A stretch of 64,000 bases of DNA from CBDCZY01 sp965224745 (GTDB lineage Bacteria > Pseudomonadota > Gammaproteobacteria > Methylococcales > Methylomonadaceae). Position numbers and translations under genes: made by a program. Below are positions 1-8,772 of this stretch, one piece after another. Under the pieces are notes generated by a model. The model made no database searches and was not told the origin of the DNA. It saw nothing but the letters and a program-made list of their open reading frames with translations. Position 1 is the first letter of the stretch, and every line of letters starts with the position of its first letter. Location: assembly GCA_965224745.1 (NCBI GenBank), contig CBDCZY010000003.1:434001-498000 (forward strand), in the 5' to 3' direction.

Positions 1-139
1 CAGGGATGATATCCACTTATCCACAGGCTTATCGAAAAAGGGGCTTTTGTTCCGAAATTTGCGGATGACAAAACACGATAATCGAGTTAGCCTATGGTTT
101 GACGGGGGTGTGGCTCATGGGGTCAGCGGTCTGGTTTAT

Positions 140-254
140 TAGATCCGCTCGGCACTGAAGTGCCGCCCCTGTCATCTGCATCATCCAAAGCGTCTGCCGG
201 GATGGTGCCAATCGGTTGATGTGGCTCTGAGTGTAGACGAGACGCTGGATGATA
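140..254 (+). ncRNA. Candidate IS110 bridge RNA region
   Basis: This non-coding segment lies just 5' of the IS110 transposase. It contains a hairpin GGCAC-TGAA-GTGCC (151-164) and a longer stem in which 180-187 plus 190-195 pair with 240-253 (14 bp, two unpaired A at 188-189, 44-nt loop). IS110-group elements are known to encode a structured bridge RNA in the 5' non-coding end. The stems are seen directly; the bridge RNA identity is inference, and the target-binding loops were not assigned. Confidence 0.4.
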
Positions 255-287
255 ATTTTCATCTTTTATAGCAGAGGCGTAAGCACT

Positions 288-1475
288 ATGCAAACATCAC
301 AAATTACCGTGGGCATTGACATTGGTTCTTATCAGCACCGGGTGGCCATTGCCGGCCCCGACGGGGCGATTTTGGAAGAGTTTGACCTGGCCCATCATAA
401 GTTAGGTTTTCGCGATTTTTTCCAGCGTTTGGCGGTTCATGAAAAACGCACTGGATTACCGGTCGCCATCGCGATGGAAGGTTTCAATGGTCACGCGCGA
501 CCCTTAGATACGGAAATTCGGATGCGGGGCTATCCGCTCTATAATGTCAACAACTTGAAGCTAGCTCGTTTCAAAGAAATTTTTCCAGGGCCCGCTAAGA
601 GCGACCCGATTGATGCGCATAAAATTCTGGAACTGTTCCAGTTGCGTACCCATTTACCCTTAGCCAAGGATGTGTTGCAAGAAGTCGCCGCAACACCTGC
701 AGAAAACGACCAGCTCAAACGCTTAACACGTCGCCGCCGCCAGTTGGTCAATGATAAGATGCGCATCGCCAATCGTCTACAGGTGGACCTCAAGGCGGTC
801 TCACCGGGTCTACTAGACATTACCGGTAGTGTTGATAATCTTTGGTTTTTAAACTTTCTGACCTGCCGTGATGAGTTCTCCAAACTGGCTCGCATTCAGG
901 GCAAAAGCCTGCTTCAAGTCAAAGGTGTTGGTCACCAATACGCGGATATCATCCAACAGTGGCAACAAACCGCTTACTTTGCACCCGAAGTCGCTTGGGT
1001 GGGTGAGATGATCATTGAGGATGCTCAGCGTATCTTGGCAATCATGGGATCTATTAAGCGATTAGAAACACAAATAATGGACCTTACTGAACACTCGGTG
1101 ATTGCTGGCCGGATACAGTCTATTCCTGGCTTTGGGGTCATTTCCTGCGCCGAGTTGGCGGGTGAGATCGGCACTCTGAAGCGATTTGCTTCCGAGGCTA
1201 GTTTAGCGCTGTATATCGGCATGGCCGCATTAGACAATCAATCTGGGCAATTCAAAGGCACGAAAACACCCAGGCAAGTCAATAAGCGCGCCAAGGCGGC
1301 TATGATGGTAGCGGTAGCTCGACATATCGAGCGGGTACCCAGTTCCAAAGCTTATTATGACAAAAAGCGTGCTGAAGGTAAAAAGCATAACCAAGCAGTC
1401 AGAGCTTTAGGGCGACATTTAACGAGAGTCATCTGGTCTTTGATTAAGCATCAAAGGAACTATGAAATGCGTTGA
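288..1475 (+). CDS. IS110 family transposase
   Basis: This is a DEDD-type recombinase that moves an IS110 element. The N-terminal RuvC-like domain starts with GIDIG (first D), followed by AMEGF (E) and SDPIDAHK (final acidic pair). The C-terminal half has the helix-hairpin-helix segment IPGFGVISCAELAGEIG and the serine-bearing region YIGMAALDNQSGQ typical of the transposase_20 domain. I chose the ATG at 288 because it directly precedes the conserved MQTSQITVGIDIG and has a purine-rich GCAGAGG upstream; a longer frame from 249 lacks family similarity. The length, 395 aa, is normal, so the gene looks intact. The ends of the element are not obvious, as is usual for IS110. Confidence 0.93.
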   Translation: MQTSQITVGIDIGSYQHRVAIAGPDGAILEEFDLAHHKLGFRDFFQRLAVHEKRTGLPVAIAMEGFNGHARPLDTEIRMRGYPLYNVNNLKLARFKEIFPGPAKSDPIDAHKILELFQLRTHLPLAKDVLQEVAATPAENDQLKRLTRRRRQLVNDKMRIANRLQVDLKAVSPGLLDITGSVDNLWFLNFLTCRDEFSKLARIQGKSLLQVKGVGHQYADIIQQWQQTAYFAPEVAWVGEMIIEDAQRILAIMGSIKRLETQIMDLTEHSVIAGRIQSIPGFGVISCAELAGEIGTLKRFASEASLALYIGMAALDNQSGQFKGTKTPRQVNKRAKAAMMVAVARHIERVPSSKAYYDKKRAEGKKHNQAVRALGRHLTRVIWSLIKHQRNYEMR

Positions 1476-1506
1476 TTTGTTATTAAAAAATACTTGCAAA
1501 TTCTAG

Positions 1507-1623
1507 CGGGATGTTCAGGTCATTGAAAAAGTGATAGAGGAATATGACCCTGATGCGGTTTATAAAGATGCTAAGAAAGCCGATAGAACTCTGCGCTACA
1601 GGGGGCACATAGTAAGAAAATGA
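1507..1623 (+). pseudogene. 3' remnant of an unrecognised gene
   Basis: A short open frame encodes about 38 charged residues containing VIEEYDPDAVYKDAKK and ends at TGA 1621. It has no start codon context and begins after an in-frame TAG immediately downstream of the IS110 transposase, so it may be the tail of a gene cut by IS110. I do not recognise it. The rest of 1476-1800 shows no other gene; it separates the IS from the convergent SURF1 gene. Confidence 0.3.
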
Positions 1624-1800
1624 TAAATTCAAGTTGCTACTTACTTCAATCTGTCGCCAAAGCTAAAATACATGAAGCTGGATACAACCTTGAGTATGTG
1701 TAACCCTGTATCAGTAAACGAATAAAAGGCTAAGGATCATTTCCGATAGCAATAGCGAAAAGTTTTTCTGCAAACAAGACCGAATGGAAAGTCCTATTAG

Positions 1801-2559
1801 TTATCTGGTCGAACGACTTATTTCGAGAATATTGGTGCTTTTGACGATGGTGATAACAAGCAGTAGCAGCGCCATTCCAAACCACTGAATAGCATAGGAA
1901 ATGCTGTTTTCGGGCTTCAATTTCGTCTCCCGCCAGTGCCTCTCAAGTACTCCGGGGCTATTTCGGTTTAATCTGACTACGAAAGGCAAGACTGGCCTCT
2001 CGAACAATGGGAAGATGCCGTTGATATCAAAATGATGCAGACGTAGTGGCCACTTCGGTGGTTCGTCAATTTTTTGGGGCAGATAAAATGATTTAGATGA
2101 AGGTATATGGATTGTACCTAGCAGTTTTTGTGTTCCGGTTACCGGCTCGATGGTAGGTAGTAGATTACCACCGGAATGGGCCGCTATCCAGCCTCTGCTA
2201 ACAAGCACAATTTGATCGCTGGAATGCAGCTTAAAGGTCGTTATCACTTCATAGCCTGGACGATTCTGGAAAAACTGGTTGCTGACTAGAAGCGATTTAT
2301 CGTTGTCATAGCTGCCGTCCAGAGTCACATGTTTGTAGTTCAGGCCTTTTTTATCGTTTGAGGTTAGGTTTTCGACAGAGACTGGTTTGTTTAGAGGTTG
2401 TGCATCTCGAGCATTTTGTATCTGACGTTTTTGTTGAGCCCGATCTAGCTGCCAGAACCCCAGGCGAATTAAAACCAGAAACAAAAACAAAATACCTATG
2501 GCAATTTTCCAGTTAAATTTGATCTGCAATCGAAGTTTGGAAATTCCCTCTTTGGGCAT
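1801..2559 (-). CDS. SURF1 family cytochrome oxidase assembly protein
   Basis: SURF1 proteins help assemble the heme a/CuB centre of cytochrome c oxidase in the inner membrane. The 252-aa protein has the family architecture: an N-terminal membrane segment at about residues 17-34 followed by the hallmark GFWQLDRA, a periplasmic central domain (GYEVITTF, LVSRGWI), and a C-terminal membrane segment after SYAIQWFGMALLLL. It is the last gene of the minus-strand oxidase operon, 67 bp after the subunit IV gene. The ribosome site is weak, so the start is only the first plausible ATG. The gene looks intact. Confidence 0.9.
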   Translation of the reverse strand: MPKEGISKLRLQIKFNWKIAIGILFLFLVLIRLGFWQLDRAQQKRQIQNARDAQPLNKPVSVENLTSNDKKGLNYKHVTLDGSYDNDKSLLVSNQFFQNRPGYEVITTFKLHSSDQIVLVSRGWIAAHSGGNLLPTIEPVTGTQKLLGTIHIPSSKSFYLPQKIDEPPKWPLRLHHFDINGIFPLFERPVLPFVVRLNRNSPGVLERHWRETKLKPENSISYAIQWFGMALLLLVITIVKSTNILEISRSTR

Positions 2560-2626
2560 AATTTACCGGATATAATTTGCGGCTTATAGCTTGAGCGGCA
2601 ATCATTCACCAGCTAAGGAGATGTTT

Positions 2627-2974
2627 TTACAGGTGGCCCGTTTCAGTTGTCGGTGACATGCCAAAAAATAAGGCTCGAATCAGGTAAGTGAAGTCACTTT
2701 CTATGGCCATCAGTACGATGAACACGAGCAAAGCTAACGGCGGCAGCAATACAGCGCACTTAAGGGCCAGTTTTTCCCAGCTCATGTGCATAAATATCGC
2801 GACAATAAATCCTGCTTTCAGAAACATGAACGAGAGGATTAGGAACCATCTGAGATAGCCCTGGAATTCCAAATAGTCAACCAGATAAGACATAGTGCTG
2901 AGCACAAACAATAAACCCCAGACTTTCAGATATAGACTGATAGGGTGTTGTTGATGATCTTCTGTATGTTCCAT
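2627..2974 (-). CDS. Cytochrome c oxidase subunit IV-like membrane protein
   Basis: A small (115 aa) membrane protein with three predicted transmembrane segments (around WGLLFVLSTMSYLV, FLILSFMFLKAGFIVAIFMH and LLPPLALLVFIVLM) after a His-rich N-terminus. This matches the prokaryotic cytochrome c oxidase subunit IV (COX4_pro/CyoD-like) family, which stabilises subunit I. The ATG at 2974 is preceded by AAGGAGGG at ideal spacing; a longer frame would have to start at a TTG upstream of that site. It follows the subunit III gene by 11 bp, so it is translationally grouped with the operon. Confidence 0.82.
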   Translation of the reverse strand: MEHTEDHQQHPISLYLKVWGLLFVLSTMSYLVDYLEFQGYLRWFLILSFMFLKAGFIVAIFMHMSWEKLALKCAVLLPPLALLVFIVLMAIESDFTYLIRALFFGMSPTTETGHL

Positions 2975-2985
2975 AATTTCCCTCC

Positions 2986-3735
2986 TTACCAAAGATAGAA
3001 AAACGCAAAAATGAAGACCCAGACCAGATCTACGAAATGCCAGTACAATCCGGCTATTTCCACGATTTCATAGTTGGTATTTTCATAGTCACCCCGCCAT
3101 ACTTTAAAAGCCACGGTTGACAAGTAAATAACCCCGATGGATACGTGTAAACCATGAAAGCCGGTGATCATAAAGAAAGTTGATCCAAATTGCGCAGCCC
3201 CCATCGGATTACCCCAAGGCCTGACACCTTCTTCTACAATTAATTTGGTCCACTCAAAAGCTTGCATTCCAACGAACGATGCGCCAAACAAAGCTGTTAT
3301 GAGCATCAGAATCGCGGTGATATTACGTTGCCGCCGATAGCCATAATTAACCGCCATAGCCATCGTTCCGCTACTGGTAATCAAGATAAAAGTCATAATG
3401 GCAATGAGGACAAGGGGAATGCTCTGCCCACCAATGGTCAAGGCAAACACTTCGCTGGGAATAGGCCAGGGTACTGTAGTAGAGATTCGAACTGTCATGT
3501 AGCCTATTAAAAAACAGGTGAAGATGAAGGTGTCACTTATCAGGAAAATCCACATCATCGCCTTACCCCAAGGGACGTCTTTAAAGGCATCCTTGTCTGA
3601 TGACCAGTCGCTTACAAGCTCTTTACAGCCTCGATCAACCGCCTTTATGGTTAGAGCACCGGTATTTGAGAGTTTGCTTTGCCATTCATTGGCTAAAGTA
3701 GATTGTTTAAAGCTACCCTGTTCTTTTTGTGCCAT
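2986..3735 (-). CDS. Cytochrome c oxidase subunit III
   Basis: Subunit III of the heme-copper oxidase, a multi-helix membrane protein that stabilises subunit I and lies near the proton entry path. Family signatures are the C-terminal ITGFHGLHVSIGVIY and the end WHFVDLVWVFIFAFFYLW. The 249-aa start at MAQKEQ (ATG 3735) has AAGAGG upstream; an extension from 3819 overlaps the preceding gene and has no support. It overlaps no other real gene and sits between the second subunit III-type gene and subunit IV. Confidence 0.9.
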   Translation of the reverse strand: MAQKEQGSFKQSTLANEWQSKLSNTGALTIKAVDRGCKELVSDWSSDKDAFKDVPWGKAMMWIFLISDTFIFTCFLIGYMTVRISTTVPWPIPSEVFALTIGGQSIPLVLIAIMTFILITSSGTMAMAVNYGYRRQRNITAILMLITALFGASFVGMQAFEWTKLIVEEGVRPWGNPMGAAQFGSTFFMITGFHGLHVSIGVIYLSTVAFKVWRGDYENTNYEIVEIAGLYWHFVDLVWVFIFAFFYLW

Positions 3736-3749
3736 GCTTTTAACCTCTT

Positions 3750-4364
3750 TCAAGTATTTAACAGCAAGCTGTATAAAATGACCCAAACGACAAGTAGAAA
3801 ATGCCAGTAAGTTGTACAAAGTTCTACGCTTGAGCGGACATCGATAATCTCAAAGTTTTGTCTCATTTTGAGCATGCTATACACCCAGACACCTAAACCA
3901 CCCAACAGATGTAGACCATGTAGAGCAGTGATCATGTAGAAAAAGGTATTGGCTGGATTAGTTGCGATAAAATATCCTGTGCTATTCAGCAGGTACCAAG
4001 CCCACACCTGCCCGGCTAAGAATGCCCAGGTAAATAAACCGGCAGCTAGAAATCTTTTTTTTGTGAGAGCTATTTCATCCCTGCGTGCTGCTCTGACAGC
4101 CAGTTGCATCGTTATACTGCTGAGCACCAGTAAAGCCGTGTTGAACCATAGCAATCCCGGTTCGGCTAGTGGTTGCCAGTCTACAACTTTCATCCGTACT
4201 ACATAAGAAACAATGATCAGAAAGAAAAGTACTGACATCGCGCTAATTAACATTTTCAAACCATATTTGGTTTGGGAGAGGCGTATTTCCTCTCTGCAAC
4301 GATCTTCTTCCAGGCTATCTGCACCTGTTGTAAGCCAGGGTTTTTCAAATAAGAACATTGTCAT
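3750..4364 (-). CDS. Second cytochrome c oxidase subunit III-type protein
   Basis: A 204-aa membrane protein of the heme-copper oxidase subunit III superfamily. It carries the same signatures as its neighbour: ALHGLHLLGGLGVWVY and CTTYWHFLLVVWVILYSLL near the C-terminus, with about five transmembrane segments. It lies between coxI and the canonical subunit III gene, 14 bp upstream of the latter. Two subunit III-type genes in a row occur in some caa3-type operons (ctaE/ctaF-like). Its role is inferred from family and position only. Confidence 0.8.
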   Translation of the reverse strand: MTMFLFEKPWLTTGADSLEEDRCREEIRLSQTKYGLKMLISAMSVLFFLIIVSYVVRMKVVDWQPLAEPGLLWFNTALLVLSSITMQLAVRAARRDEIALTKKRFLAAGLFTWAFLAGQVWAWYLLNSTGYFIATNPANTFFYMITALHGLHLLGGLGVWVYSMLKMRQNFEIIDVRSSVELCTTYWHFLLVVWVILYSLLLNT

Positions 4365-4394
4365 ATTTCAAGTTTGATTGTTTTATGATCGTCG

Positions 4395-6125
4395 TTATTT
4401 TGACTTCTCAGCATGCTCTATATTTTGGGGTATAAAATCTTCAGCAGTGTTAGGTACGCTGTAATCATAGGCCCATCGATAAACGACCGGCAGTCTGCGT
4501 CCCCAGTTGCCGTGTATCGGCGGGGTGTCAGGGGTCTGCCATTCCAGTGAGGTGGCTTTCCATGGGTTGCCGCCTGATGGCTTGCCTTTGCGGTAGCTCC
4601 AATATAAATTGTAGAGGAATATAAATTGAGCAGCCCCAACTAACAAGGCTGAAATGGTGATAAAGACATTCATATCCTGGGCCGATTCTGGGATAAATTC
4701 ATAACCATCATAGGCATGGTAACGCCTCGGCATACCGATGAAACCCAAATAATGCATCGGGAAATAAATCAAATAGGTGCCAATAAAAGTCATCCAGAAA
4801 TGAAGGTGTCCCATGGTGTCATTGAGCATTTTTCCAGTGATTTTGGGATACCAATGATAGATGCCGCCGAAAACCGCCAGGATTGGGGAAACACCCATCA
4901 CCATATGGAAATGAGCAACCACAAAGTAGGTGTCTGACAGAGGCAAGTCGATGACCACGTTGCCAAGAAACAGACCGGTTATGCCTCCAATCGTAAAAGT
5001 GCTAACGAATGCAACGGCGAAAAGCAGGGGGACTGTCAGGTGGATATCGCCACGCCATAATGTCAATGTCCAGTTGTAGACCTTGATCGCGGTAGGAACG
5101 GCGATAATTAATGTTGTAGTGGCGAAAAAGAAACCAAAGTAGGGATTCATGCCACTGACGTACATATGGTGAGCCCACACAATAAAACTAAGGACGCCGA
5201 TAATTACGATCGCCCATACCATCATTCGGTAGCCAAAAATTGTTTTTCTTGAATGTACACTGATTAGATCCGAGATAATGCCGAAAGCAGGTAACGCGAC
5301 GATGTAGACCTCAGGGTGGCCAAAAAACCAGAAAACATGCTGAAATAATACAGGGCTGCCACCTTCATAACCTAAGTGCTGTCCCATCGAAACAATAGCC
5401 GGCATGAAAAAACTGCTACCTAGCAATCGGTCAAATAACATCATGACTGCACCGACGAAGAGGGCTGGAAAAGCTAATAAAGCCAAGATCGTTGCAATGA
5501 AAATCCCCCAAACCGATAACGGCATGCGCATCATTGTCATGCCACGGGTTCTGGCCTGGATGACCGTTGTTACGTAGTTCAGCCCCCCCATCGTTGCAGC
5601 TACGATAAATAAGATGAGTGAAATCAGCATCAAAACGATGCCGGCTCCTGCTCCGGGGGTTCCTGGCAAGATGGCCTGGGGTGGGTATAAGGTCCATCCG
5701 GCGCCTGTGGGTCCACCAGGTACCAGAAAACTAGCCATCAGAACAAGTACCGAAAGTAGGTAGGCCCAATAGCTAAGCATATTGACAAATGGGAAAACCA
5801 TGTCGCGTGCACCGACCATCAAAGGGATCAGGTAGTTGCCAAAGCCACCAAGGAAAATGGCAGTTAATAAATAGATGACCATGATCATCCCATGCATGGT
5901 GACCATTTGATAGTAGGTACTGGGGTCAATAAAGGAAACACTGCCTGGGAAACCGATTTGAATACGCATTAACCAAGACATTACTAGTGCTACCAAACCA
6001 ACGCCAACTGCTGTTAGCGTGTATTGGATTGCAATGACTTTATGGTCTTGGCTCCAGACATATTTAGTCCAAAAGCTTTTCGGTTCGTGGACGTGTATAT
6101 CTTCTTGATAGGCTGCTTGTGTCAT
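4395..6125 (-). CDS. Cytochrome c oxidase subunit I
   Basis: Catalytic subunit of the aa3-type oxidase, holding heme a, heme a3 and CuB in twelve membrane helices; it reduces O2 to water and pumps protons. Heme and copper ligands are visible: MVTMHGMIM (heme a), WFFGHPEVYI (CuB His plus the cross-linked Tyr), WAHHMYVSGM (CuB His pair) and VAHFHMVMG (heme ligands). Length 576 aa is normal. ATG 6125 is preceded by AAGAGAG; the adjoining upstream codon TTG is less likely. It follows coxII by 70 bp. Confidence 0.96.
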   Translation of the reverse strand: MTQAAYQEDIHVHEPKSFWTKYVWSQDHKVIAIQYTLTAVGVGLVALVMSWLMRIQIGFPGSVSFIDPSTYYQMVTMHGMIMVIYLLTAIFLGGFGNYLIPLMVGARDMVFPFVNMLSYWAYLLSVLVLMASFLVPGGPTGAGWTLYPPQAILPGTPGAGAGIVLMLISLILFIVAATMGGLNYVTTVIQARTRGMTMMRMPLSVWGIFIATILALLAFPALFVGAVMMLFDRLLGSSFFMPAIVSMGQHLGYEGGSPVLFQHVFWFFGHPEVYIVALPAFGIISDLISVHSRKTIFGYRMMVWAIVIIGVLSFIVWAHHMYVSGMNPYFGFFFATTTLIIAVPTAIKVYNWTLTLWRGDIHLTVPLLFAVAFVSTFTIGGITGLFLGNVVIDLPLSDTYFVVAHFHMVMGVSPILAVFGGIYHWYPKITGKMLNDTMGHLHFWMTFIGTYLIYFPMHYLGFIGMPRRYHAYDGYEFIPESAQDMNVFITISALLVGAAQFIFLYNLYWSYRKGKPSGGNPWKATSLEWQTPDTPPIHGNWGRRLPVVYRWAYDYSVPNTAEDFIPQNIEHAEKSK

Positions 6126-6195
6126 CAAAATTCTCTCTTGACTAAGTTTTGGGTAGGTATAGTTGCCTGATAATTTTCCTCAGATCCAAGTGTTT

Positions 6196-7602
6196 TCACA
6201 AAGTTTTCGTATAAGCAATCATTGCTTTAATTTCTTCATCACTAAGATCGTAAGGGGGCATTGAAGCTGAATAGCCTTTTACTATTGCAGCATTCGGGTT
6301 ACGAATGGATTCGGTTAAATAACTTTCGTCAACTTCTACGGTTTCGTTATTATCCAGCTGCTCGGTTTTTCCGAACAATCCTTGCCACGTTGGGCCTACG
6401 CTGCCGCTGCCATCTATGCTATGACAACTGAGGCATCCTTTAGACTGTACGAGTGTCTTACCTTGCTGAACCAATTGATCTGCGGGTTCTTCCTTTTCTG
6501 TATCGGAGCCGAGTTGTTTCGTATAAGCGATTAATGCTGCCATCTCTTCTTCACTAAAATCATATGCTGGCATCATGTTGGCGTAGCCTTTTACAACTTT
6601 GGTTTTTGGGTTGGCAATAGATTCTTTAAGATACGCTTCATCGACTACAATGGTGTTGCCATCGGTGAGCGTTTCAGTTTTACCATAAAGACCTTTCCAT
6701 GTAGGGCCTGCGCCAGAATTGCCATCGATACTGTGACAACCGAAACAGCCCTTTTCCTGGGCAATTTGTTGTCCTTTGGTCGATAGCGAATTATCTGATC
6801 CTTGGGTAGTTTTAGTTGCAAGTTCAGCGAAAGTCGGTTGAGCATCCTGCCAGGCCAGAAAATCTTGTTCATTGTCTACTTCAACGAAATTATGCATGGT
6901 ATGGTGTCCCATGCCACAGTATTCAGCACAAGCAATATCGTATCGGCCAAGTTTGGTTGGGGTAAACCATAGACTGGTCACGATGCCGGGTACAGCATCC
7001 ATTTTGACTCGAAAATGTGGAACATAGAAGTCGTGTAATACATCAATAGAACGCAGTACGACCTGAACAGGTTTGTCGATGGGCAGATGTAATTCGCCGT
7101 TTGCTATCAGGACATCGTCCTGACCATTAGGGTCTTCTGGATTAATACCAAAAGGATTGTCAAAAGTAATAAACCGGATATGGGTGTTGCCCAGTATTTT
7201 GTCCTTGCCCGGGAAGCGGAAACCCCATTGCCATTGTTTTGCCAGAACCTCCAAGGCAGCGGCCTCTTTAGGTACGATAACGAAATCAGCGTAAACAATC
7301 AGACCAGGAGCCAGCATCACTACGACGCCTACGGTCGTTAAACCCGTTAGCCAGATTTCCAGTTTTTTATTCTCCGGGTCATAGGCTGCTTTTCTTCCCT
7401 TGCTATGACGAAACCGGATCAATGCAACAGCCAAAAACACATTGACGGCGACAAAGACTACTCCGGTTACTATGAATGTTATAGTGAGGGTGTCGTCCAT
7501 CATGCTCCAGTTTGAAGACAGGGGCGTTATCCACCATGGACTCCAAAAGTGAAACAGGATCGAGCCAACAACCAATATCATCAATACAACTGCTAATGCC
7601 AT
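6196..7602 (-). CDS. Cytochrome c oxidase subunit II with two fused cytochrome c domains
   Basis: Subunit II accepts electrons at its CuA centre and passes them to subunit I. The 468-aa protein has two N-terminal membrane helices, the aromatic electron-entry stretch KQWQWGFRF, CuA ligands in VLHDFYVP and CAEYCGMGHHTM, and then two tandem cytochrome c domains with heme motifs CFGCH and CLSCH, each followed by a late axial Met (MMPAYDFS, MPPYDLS). The two c domains are clearly related to each other. It is the first gene of the operon, so the promoter should be in the 475-bp gap upstream. Confidence 0.95.
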   Translation of the reverse strand: MALAVVLMILVVGSILFHFWSPWWITPLSSNWSMMDDTLTITFIVTGVVFVAVNVFLAVALIRFRHSKGRKAAYDPENKKLEIWLTGLTTVGVVVMLAPGLIVYADFVIVPKEAAALEVLAKQWQWGFRFPGKDKILGNTHIRFITFDNPFGINPEDPNGQDDVLIANGELHLPIDKPVQVVLRSIDVLHDFYVPHFRVKMDAVPGIVTSLWFTPTKLGRYDIACAEYCGMGHHTMHNFVEVDNEQDFLAWQDAQPTFAELATKTTQGSDNSLSTKGQQIAQEKGCFGCHSIDGNSGAGPTWKGLYGKTETLTDGNTIVVDEAYLKESIANPKTKVVKGYANMMPAYDFSEEEMAALIAYTKQLGSDTEKEEPADQLVQQGKTLVQSKGCLSCHSIDGSGSVGPTWQGLFGKTEQLDNNETVEVDESYLTESIRNPNAAIVKGYSASMPPYDLSDEEIKAMIAYTKTL

Positions 7603-8077
7603 ATTTACAAACCTTATTTCATGTTAAATCAAATCATTAGTCATCGTTAATTAACTGATTTGCTTGTTAAGGTTATCCCTTCCTGGTCGCAAGCGAAATC
7701 AAATTTGGTGCTGTAGAATATATCACTCTTTGGCCGATTTAATCCAATTGCTTTATATTCTCCCTTTTTTGGGGAGTAGCTTTAAACAGCCAGCGTTATA
7801 CCTTTCAAGACGGAAATTGAGGTGTTTTTTAGTGAGCGTTTCGTTGTTTTTTTGTAGGTTGGATGAGCGTATATCAAAATTAATGCCATTAGCTCATCTG
7901 ACTTTTCGTGGATCAACCCTTTTTTTATTTTGTTTGACGATGCCGCAATTCGCCTTCCGATGTACAAAATTTAGTTAATAGTTGGATAACCATAAAAAAT
8001 AAGCGTTACTTTCTCTGGTTTGCCAAGAACAATGAAATTTTCATTTAAGTGGCCGAAGTTTTTATTTTAAAGATTCC
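7603..8077. other. Intergenic region upstream of the oxidase operon
   Basis: This 475-bp stretch lies between the 5' end of coxII and the 3' end of creA, both on the minus strand. Short open frames on both strands have no start-site context or recognisable similarity. It should hold the coxII promoter. I did not find a convincing promoter or structured RNA. Confidence 0.5.
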
Positions 8078-8575
8078 TCATTTTTTGGTCTTTGAAATAT
8101 TCTTGGGGAGATCAGGCCAAGGCATTACTGGCACAGTGGTGATTGAATTTTGCGGCGATCCGTCAATAATTTTATCGCTATAAACCAAGTAGACTAGTGT
8201 GTTTCTTTTTTCGTCCCAAAAGCGTACCACTTGCAATTTTTTGAAAATAATGGAACGCCGCTCTTTAAACACTTGTTCACCATCTTTAAGTTTACCTTTC
8301 CAGGAAATAGGGCCAATCTGACTGCAATCAAGGGAGGCATCTGACGTATCTTCGGCCAAACCAAGTGCACCTTTTATTCCCCCTTTATTTGCGCGACTGA
8401 TGTAGCAGGCGACACCTGCTACTTTGGGGTCGTCAAACACATCGATGCTAATATCGTCATCAGGGGTAAGTATGTTGAATTTGGTATCAACACTTCCTAT
8501 GGTTTCGGCATTTAAGACTGTGATTGGCAAGATAAAGGTTGAAAGAAAAACCCATAATAGGTGGCTTTTTTGCAT
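8078..8575 (-). CDS. creA: CreA family periplasmic protein
   Basis: A 165-aa CreA-family protein, conserved in proteobacteria but of uncertain function. An N-terminal signal peptide (about 23 residues, ending near VLNA) precedes the family core: TIGSVDTKF, DPKVAGVACYISRA, the DAS-LDCSQIGPI region and KLQVVRFWDEKRNTLVYLVYSDK. ATG 8575 has GAGGAAC upstream. It is a stand-alone gene divergent from the radical SAM gene. Confidence 0.9.
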   Translation of the reverse strand: MQKSHLLWVFLSTFILPITVLNAETIGSVDTKFNILTPDDDISIDVFDDPKVAGVACYISRANKGGIKGALGLAEDTSDASLDCSQIGPISWKGKLKDGEQVFKERRSIIFKKLQVVRFWDEKRNTLVYLVYSDKIIDGSPQNSITTVPVMPWPDLPKNISKTKK

Positions 8576-8772
8576 GTGTTCCTCGTTTTAAAAAATGGTC
8601 TAAGTAATTGTGATGTACAGATTTTTCTTACTGTAACTTATGTTGATTCAATTTGTAAAACGTTAGTTGATTGACTGGTGGAATGGCTTATTGTTGCTAT
8701 ACTCAAACAAATGGCTGGCATTCAAGCTGGTTAATAGCATTTTTGAATTTACTGCTGCAGGAGCATCCTTGT

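Noticed and set aside
4395..6125. Several 70-90-codon frames on the opposite strand and in other frames of the oxidase genes
   Set aside because: They are shadows of long conserved genes and show no start sites or domains.
7664..7978. Overlapping open frames between coxII and creA
   Set aside because: No ribosome site, no domain-like pattern, and frames open on both strands. Treated as intergenic.
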